NCBI GenBank assembly: GCA_966128725.1 | Contig: CBHYLN010000176.1 | Location: forward strand, 1-9,218 | Length of the DNA: 9,218 bases | Direction of reading: 5' to 3' | DNA from: JAFDZV01 sp966128725 | Lineage (GTDB): Bacteria > Bacteroidota > Ignavibacteria > OLB7 | Shown: positions 6,101 through 9,218 of the stretch, in pieces | How positions within the stretch are numbered: position 1 is the stretch's first letter | How the letters are laid out: every line of letters starts with the position of its first letter | The notes under the pieces: generated by a model | Database searches by the model: none | Seen by the model: only the letters and a program-made list of their open reading frames with translations | What the model was told of the DNA's origin: nothing | Made by a program: the position numbers and the translations under genes

Positions 6101-6129
6101 TTGACCGTTGCCCCGGGGCAGCGCATACG
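6101..6129 (+). promoter_or_regulatory. Candidate promoter with palindromic spacer
   Basis: TTGACC (6101-6106, five of six -35 bases) is followed after 17 bases by CATACG (6124-6129, three of six -10 bases), about 50 bases before the start of the small membrane protein gene. The spacer contains a perfect 12-bp palindrome (6109-6120, centre CCGG) that extends to an imperfect 18-bp dyad (6106-6123). A dyad between -35 and -10 is a common operator position. Both the promoter and the operator are inferred from sequence alone. Confidence 0.3.
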
Positions 6130-6179
6130 GCGCCACGCGGAGCAATGGCTGTGAGTATCATCAAACAACGGATTACATC

Positions 6180-6533
6180 ATGCACATCGAGACCATTCTG
6201 CGATGGACCGCACGTATCTGGGGCATCGCGACATTCCTGGTAATCATTGCGTTTGTGGCGGGCGGCGCCGAAAGCATGCGTCCTACAGCCTCCGAAGCCG
6301 TGGGCCTGCTGCTGTTCCCGGTTGGCACGCTTGTTGGGCTGGCGCTGGCCTGGTGGCGGGAAGGGCTGGGTGGATTGGTAACGGTTGCCAGCCTTGCCCT
6401 GTTCTACGTCTGGATTGTGATTCGTGGTGGGCACATCCCCAGCTCTCCGTATTTCCTGCTGCTGGCGGCGCCCGGGTTCCTTCATCTCGTTAACGCATTC
6501 CTTGTAAAGCCTCGGTCCGCGGCAGCAGCGTAG
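6180..6533 (+). CDS. Small four-helix membrane protein
   Basis: A 117-residue inner-membrane protein with four hydrophobic segments at about residues 8-28, 41-60, 63-81 and 88-111. The second segment includes 'GLLLFPVGTLVGLALAWW', followed by a charged Arg-Glu turn and 'GLGGLVTVASLALFY'. This resembles a widespread uncharacterised bacterial family that I recall as DUF7670; that assignment is from memory and the function is unknown. I chose ATG 6180 because 'MHIETILRWTARIWG' leads into the first helix, whereas the GTG at 6108 adds polar residues encoded across the candidate promoter. The ribosome site is weak (gga about 10 bases upstream). The next gene starts 70 bases later on the same strand, so the two may be cotranscribed. 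Confidence 0.8.
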   Translation: MHIETILRWTARIWGIATFLVIIAFVAGGAESMRPTASEAVGLLLFPVGTLVGLALAWWREGLGGLVTVASLALFYVWIVIRGGHIPSSPYFLLLAAPGFLHLVNAFLVKPRSAAAA

Positions 6534-6590
6534 AGGATGCGCGGAGATCAATCAATTGCCGCGGCGTACGGTTGCCGCTCAAATACATCC

Positions 6591-6595
6591 AGGAG
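6591..6595 (+). promoter_or_regulatory. Ribosome-binding site fixing the start of the TGA-interrupted gene
   Basis: AGGAG lies 8 bases before ATG 6604. It is among the best Shine-Dalgarno matches in the window and decides the start: the reading frame from this ATG is the same frame as the clear coding sequence after 6643, with only the TGA at 6640-6642 between. Confidence 0.7.
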
Positions 6596-6603
6596 TATGC
6601 CCA

Positions 6604-7122
6604 ATGCCGAATGGTGGATCGGATTGCTGCGGCCCTTGCTGATTCAATACAAGAAACCAGCGGTCGGTACGCCTGCCACTGGAAGACCCCGAGCCGCACA
6701 ACTGTGGCATTCGCGGGTTGCGGATCGAAGATCCGTACTGGACATACTGTGCCAACCAGATGCAGCACCGTCCGGATCGCGATGTGATCCCGATTGGGCC
6801 GGTGTACATCGCGGGCGAGGAAACCTGGCGTGATGTCTGGGTGCCCTCGCCCGATACCGAGGAAATCCGCATCCATTTGCTGGCCTTGCTGGATAACATC
6901 GAGCAAACGCCCGGCCCCCACAGCGGAATGGACGGCTATGTCGAGCGGATTGTGATGTGGCAGTTGGGTGAGTTCCGCGAGCCACGCGCGGTGAGTGGGT
7001 TGCGGCGTGTTGCCGGTTTCCGCCCGGAGGAGATGGCGGCCGATCCGCATAATTACCCGCGCGATATCCTTCCGGAAATTGCCGCCGATGCGCTGGAGAA
7101 GATCGCGAACACGGCGGCATAG
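6604..7122 (+). pseudogene. Cys-rich/HEAT-like protein gene with in-frame TGA at codon 13
   Basis: From ATG 6604 the frame encodes 'MPNGGSDCCGPC', then TGA (6640-6642), then continues without another stop to TAG 7120-7122, 172 codons counting the TGA. Coding continues on both sides: after the TGA come 'PEPHNCGIRG', 'DPYWTYCAN', 'IPIGPVYI' and 'VWVPSPDTEEIR', and about residues 118-168 look like a HEAT-type repeat ('VERIVMWQLGEFREPRAV'). The six cysteines in the first ~60 residues suggest a metal-binding N-terminus. I recall proteins of this kind with Trp directly after the CGxC motif, so TGG to TGA is the simplest explanation: a nonsense mutation or sequencing error. The permease and dehydrogenase here end in TGA, so TGA is a normal stop. 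Readthrough, or selenocysteine next to the CGPC, is possible but unproven. An internal TTG (6718) could start a 134-residue remnant. Function unknown. Confidence 0.75.
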
Positions 7123-7148
7123 GCCTGTCGATTGGGTACGATGTTGTT

Positions 7149-7180
7149 CGGCGCGGTGAGGCGGCCGGCGGTGCGCGCCG
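7149..7180. terminator. Hairpin between convergent genes, possible terminator
   Basis: cggcgcg (7149-7155) pairs perfectly with cgcgccg (7174-7180) around an 18-base loop; an alternative is cggcg (7166-7170) with cgccg (7176-7180). It sits in the 79-base gap where the plus-strand HEAT-like gene and the minus-strand secreted propeller gene converge, the expected place for a shared terminator. Neither strand has a T tract, so any termination would not be of the classic intrinsic kind. Confidence 0.3.
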
Positions 7181-7201
7181 CAATGGCTCGCGTCCTGCGG
7201 C

Positions 7202-9218
7202 CTACCGCGCCACCACCACCGGAATTGTCGCACGTTGTTCGCCGGCGTCTGCGCGAATCATATACGCACCGCCGGGCAGGCGCGCAGTATCCCACACAAC
7301 GAATTCCTCGCCATCCGGCAACTGACCCTCGAAAATATCCGCCACCAGACGCCCATCGGGTGTATATGCCCGTACCACTACGTGGCATGAATGTGCGACC
7401 GCGATGCCGATCATGACGGATGCTTGTGCCGGATTGGGCGCCGCGCTCAGCCGGAGCAATGCCTGGGCGCCCAGCAGGCTGGGTGGCAGGCTGGGTGGCA
7501 GGCTGTGTGGCGCACCGGCCACGGGCTCGGCCGTGCGGAACATGTTGCGTTCGTCGGTGCCGGCGTACAGGTGCCCGTCAGGCCCGCGCGCGATGCACCG
7601 TATGGATGTGCCGATCAGCCCGTTGCTGATGGGGTGCCAGGTTGTGTCTGTTACCAGGCCGCGATAAATGCCCGTGCCGGTTCCGACGTAGAGCATGTTG
7701 CCGTCGACAAGCAGGGCCTGTATGCTGCTGTCGAGCAGGCCGTTGTTGGCCTGTTGCCAGGTGTGACCCGAATCAAGCGAGCGGTACAGGCTGCTGGGCA
7801 GTCCCGTCCCATCCGGAACCGAGCCGGCGAACACGATGGAATCGTTCGCGACCGCGAACCGTTGGATGATAAACGGAACCGTTGTTACGGTATCCCGACG
7901 AAAGTTTGCGCCGTTGAACTCGTAGCGGATAATGGTTTTTGAGCCACCCACCAGCAGGTACTTGTTTCCAACGGGGATAATCGTTTGCGGGTTGTCGAAC
8001 GTTGTGTCGGTCCCGATATGGGTCCAACTCTCACCCAGATCGGTTGAGCGATAGAACTGGTAGTATCCCAGAGGATTGTTGTCGATACGGAGGAGACTGC
8101 CGTCGGGCAATTCGCCCAGCCGCATTGTGTTCCGCTGGATTGCACGGCGGGTCCAGGTAACGCCGTCGGCCGAGCGGAACCACCACGAGCCCCCCTGTAC
8201 AACAAAGCTGCCGTCGCGCAATCGCAGCATCGGGCCGGCGACCTTGGCGCCGTCGGTTGCCTTCAGTGTATCCCAGGCCGTGCCGGCGTTGCGCAGGGTT
8301 ACCCAGGTATTGTTGACGTTGGCGATCAGGGGCCCTGCGTTTGTCGGGAACAGCGCGTTGACGGTAATCCCAAGAATGCCGCTGTCGGAACGCCGCCAGG
8401 TTGTGTCCGTGAACCGCGATCGCGACAACAGACCCGCATTGCCGATCAGGGTGTTGTCGAAGGCGATCGCGAACGGCACGTGAAATCCCTCGTTGAGCGA
8501 TTGATGCGATATCCGCTGCCAGCTATCGCCGCTGTTGGACGATCGGTGGATCCCGGTTGTTGTTGCGATAACAAGGTCGCCGTTACCGAGGCGTTGGATG
8601 GCCCGCACACCGGGTATCGGGGTTCCAAGCCCATTGGTTGATATCGCCCATGTGTCGGCGCCGTTCTCCAGGCGGAAAATTCCATCGTCGGTTCCGGCAA
8701 ACAGGCGGCCGCTGCTGTCGCTTGCAAGTGCATACACCTGCTGCGCGCTGCCAAGCCCGTTGGCAATGGATTCCCAGATTTCACCAGGTAGTGCGCGGAG
8801 CACTCCTTTATTGGTGCCGACGTGAATCGTACTGCTTGAATCAAATGCGATCGTTGTGATTCCCGGACCCGGTGTCCGTGCCTCGTACGATTCCCAGCGT
8901 TGCGCCGATTCATCGAAGCGGTAGAGCCGACGGCCAATGCCAACAATGGTGCTGTCGCCGGGAGACTCGATGAAGGCTGCCACGCTGCCGGGAATGTCCC
9001 ACGGCACCAGCCCGGCGTTGATCTCGCTCCAATGCTCCCCGGAGTCAAGCGAGCTCCATAACTTCCCGCCACTAGTAGCGGCGAAAAGGCGCCCATGTTT
9101 GCTGACGTGCAGCCCCCCGATGGCCAATTGCGCAAGGCCGTCGTTCACCTGAGCCCAGGTTGCACCGCTGTCCAGCGAACGGTACACGCCGCCTAACGAA
9201 AGTCCACAATACACGATG
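7202..9218 (-). CDS. T9SS-exported beta-propeller protein with Asp-box (BNR/sortilin-like) repeats, N-terminus missing
   Basis: The frame is open to the right window edge. The GTG at 9214-9212 reads as an internal Val in 'VYCGLSLGGVYRS', so the protein starts outside. Numbering from that codon, Asp-box motifs of the S-x-D-x-G-x-x-W type recur: 'SLDSGATW' (13-20), 'SLDSGEHW' (55-62), 'SSNSGDSW' (ending Trp232), 'STDLGESW' (Trp397) and 'SLDSGHTW' (Trp486), typical of YCF48/sortilin-like propellers. A Pro/Ser/Leu linker made of repeats precedes residues 587-670, which look like a type A T9SS sorting domain: 'APNPAQ', 'VRAYTPDGRLV', 'PGGAYMIRAD'. The protein should cross the inner membrane by Sec, cross the outer membrane by T9SS, and be anchored or released at the surface. 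Its ligand or activity is unknown. It is convergent with the gene on its left. Confidence 0.92.
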   Translation of the reverse strand, partial: IVYCGLSLGGVYRSLDSGATWAQVNDGLAQLAIGGLHVSKHGRLFAATSGGKLWSSLDSGEHWSEINAGLVPWDIPGSVAAFIESPGDSTIVGIGRRLYRFDESAQRWESYEARTPGPGITTIAFDSSSTIHVGTNKGVLRALPGEIWESIANGLGSAQQVYALASDSSGRLFAGTDDGIFRLENGADTWAISTNGLGTPIPGVRAIQRLGNGDLVIATTTGIHRSSNSGDSWQRISHQSLNEGFHVPFAIAFDNTLIGNAGLLSRSRFTDTTWRRSDSGILGITVNALFPTNAGPLIANVNNTWVTLRNAGTAWDTLKATDGAKVAGPMLRLRDGSFVVQGGSWWFRSADGVTWTRRAIQRNTMRLGELPDGSLLRIDNNPLGYYQFYRSTDLGESWTHIGTDTTFDNPQTIIPVGNKYLLVGGSKTIIRYEFNGANFRRDTVTTVPFIIQRFAVANDSIVFAGSVPDGTGLPSSLYRSLDSGHTWQQANNGLLDSSIQALLVDGNMLYVGTGTGIYRGLVTDTTWHPISNGLIGTSIRCIARGPDGHLYAGTDERNMFRTAEPVAGAPHSLPPSLPPSLLGAQALLRLSAAPNPAQASVMIGIAVAHSCHVVVRAYTPDGRLVADIFEGQLPDGEEFVVWDTARLPGGAYMIRADAGEQRATIPVVVAR
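7475..7510 (-). repeat. Three 12-bp tandem repeats encoding a Pro-Pro-Ser-Leu linker
   Basis: Units 7475-7486 and 7487-7498 are identical (caggctgggtgg on the plus strand) and 7499-7510 differs by one base. On the coding strand they give Pro-Pro-Ser-Leu-like units ('SLPPSLPPSL') between the propeller and the T9SS sorting domain. The unit is a multiple of three, so copy-number change would alter linker length without breaking the frame. Confidence 0.85.

Noticed and set aside
4871..6145. Long minus-strand open frame opposite the dehydrogenase gene
   Set aside because: It overlaps a clear dehydrogenase with intact motifs and is rich in His, Arg, Gln and Pro, as expected for the antisense of GC-rich coding DNA.
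6572..6787. A frameshift near 6689 joining the frame that begins at 6572 to the HEAT-like gene, through a C-rich stretch
   Set aside because: It would give a plausible 'ACHWKTP' to 'EPHNCG' junction, but the ATG at 6604 with AGGAG is already in the same frame as the downstream coding sequence. One TGA explains the data more simply than an indel.
6490..7233. Minus-strand frame opposite the HEAT-like gene
   Set aside because: It has antisense-type composition and overlaps coding sequence with strong family-like motifs on the plus strand.
1..9218. Mobile element, CRISPR array, tRNA or rRNA
   Set aside because: No transposase, integrase or phage gene, no regularly spaced direct repeats with spacers, and no tRNA or rRNA sequence was recognised. 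The only tandem repeat is the short coding linker at 7475-7510.

Overview
The window looks like chromosomal DNA of a GC-rich Gram-negative bacterium of the Bacteroidota/Chlorobi (FCB) group. The main evidence is the minus-strand protein at the right edge. It is a beta-propeller protein with Asp-box repeats, ending in a C-terminal domain of the type IX secretion (T9SS) type A sorting kind, which is characteristic of that group. High GC with T9SS would fit lineages such as Kapabacteria, Ignavibacteria or Rhodothermia, but the exact lineage is an inference. An OmpA-like peptidoglycan-binding domain at the left edge independently indicates a diderm cell wall.

Layout, left to right. (1) Positions 2-3448, plus strand: a three-gene ABC importer operon. 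It holds a periplasmic solute-binding protein fused to a C-terminal OmpA-like domain (5' end cut by the window), an inner-membrane permease of the NitT/TauT type, and an ATPase overlapping the permease stop by one base. A strong GC-rich inverted repeat lies between the first two genes and may set expression of the binding protein apart from the permease. (2) Positions 3449-5017: a gene-poor stretch with one convincing gene, a minus-strand exported protein of 176 residues. It has a signal peptide and a strikingly Trp/Cys/Phe-rich tail. The gene has its own intrinsic terminator (3612-3648), a Shine-Dalgarno sequence and a perfect 19-bp palindrome over its likely promoter. (3) Positions 5018-5998: a zinc-independent quinone-oxidoreductase-like medium-chain dehydrogenase. 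(4) Positions 6180-6533: a small four-helix membrane protein. (5) Positions 6604-7122: a Cys-rich/HEAT-like protein whose obvious reading frame, with a good ribosome-binding site, is interrupted by a TGA at codon 13. (6) Positions 7202 to the right edge, minus strand: the T9SS-exported propeller protein, N-terminus outside the window.

The first three genes form one functional unit: a cell-wall-tethered solute receptor feeding a permease/ATPase pair whose substrate cannot be read from the sequence. The remaining genes look like separate housekeeping or surface genes. No tRNA, rRNA, CRISPR array, insertion sequence or phage gene was found. The most notable observations are the in-frame TGA at 6640-6642, the binding-protein/OmpA fusion operon with its competing intercistronic hairpins, and the Trp/Cys-rich secreted protein with its palindromic candidate operator.
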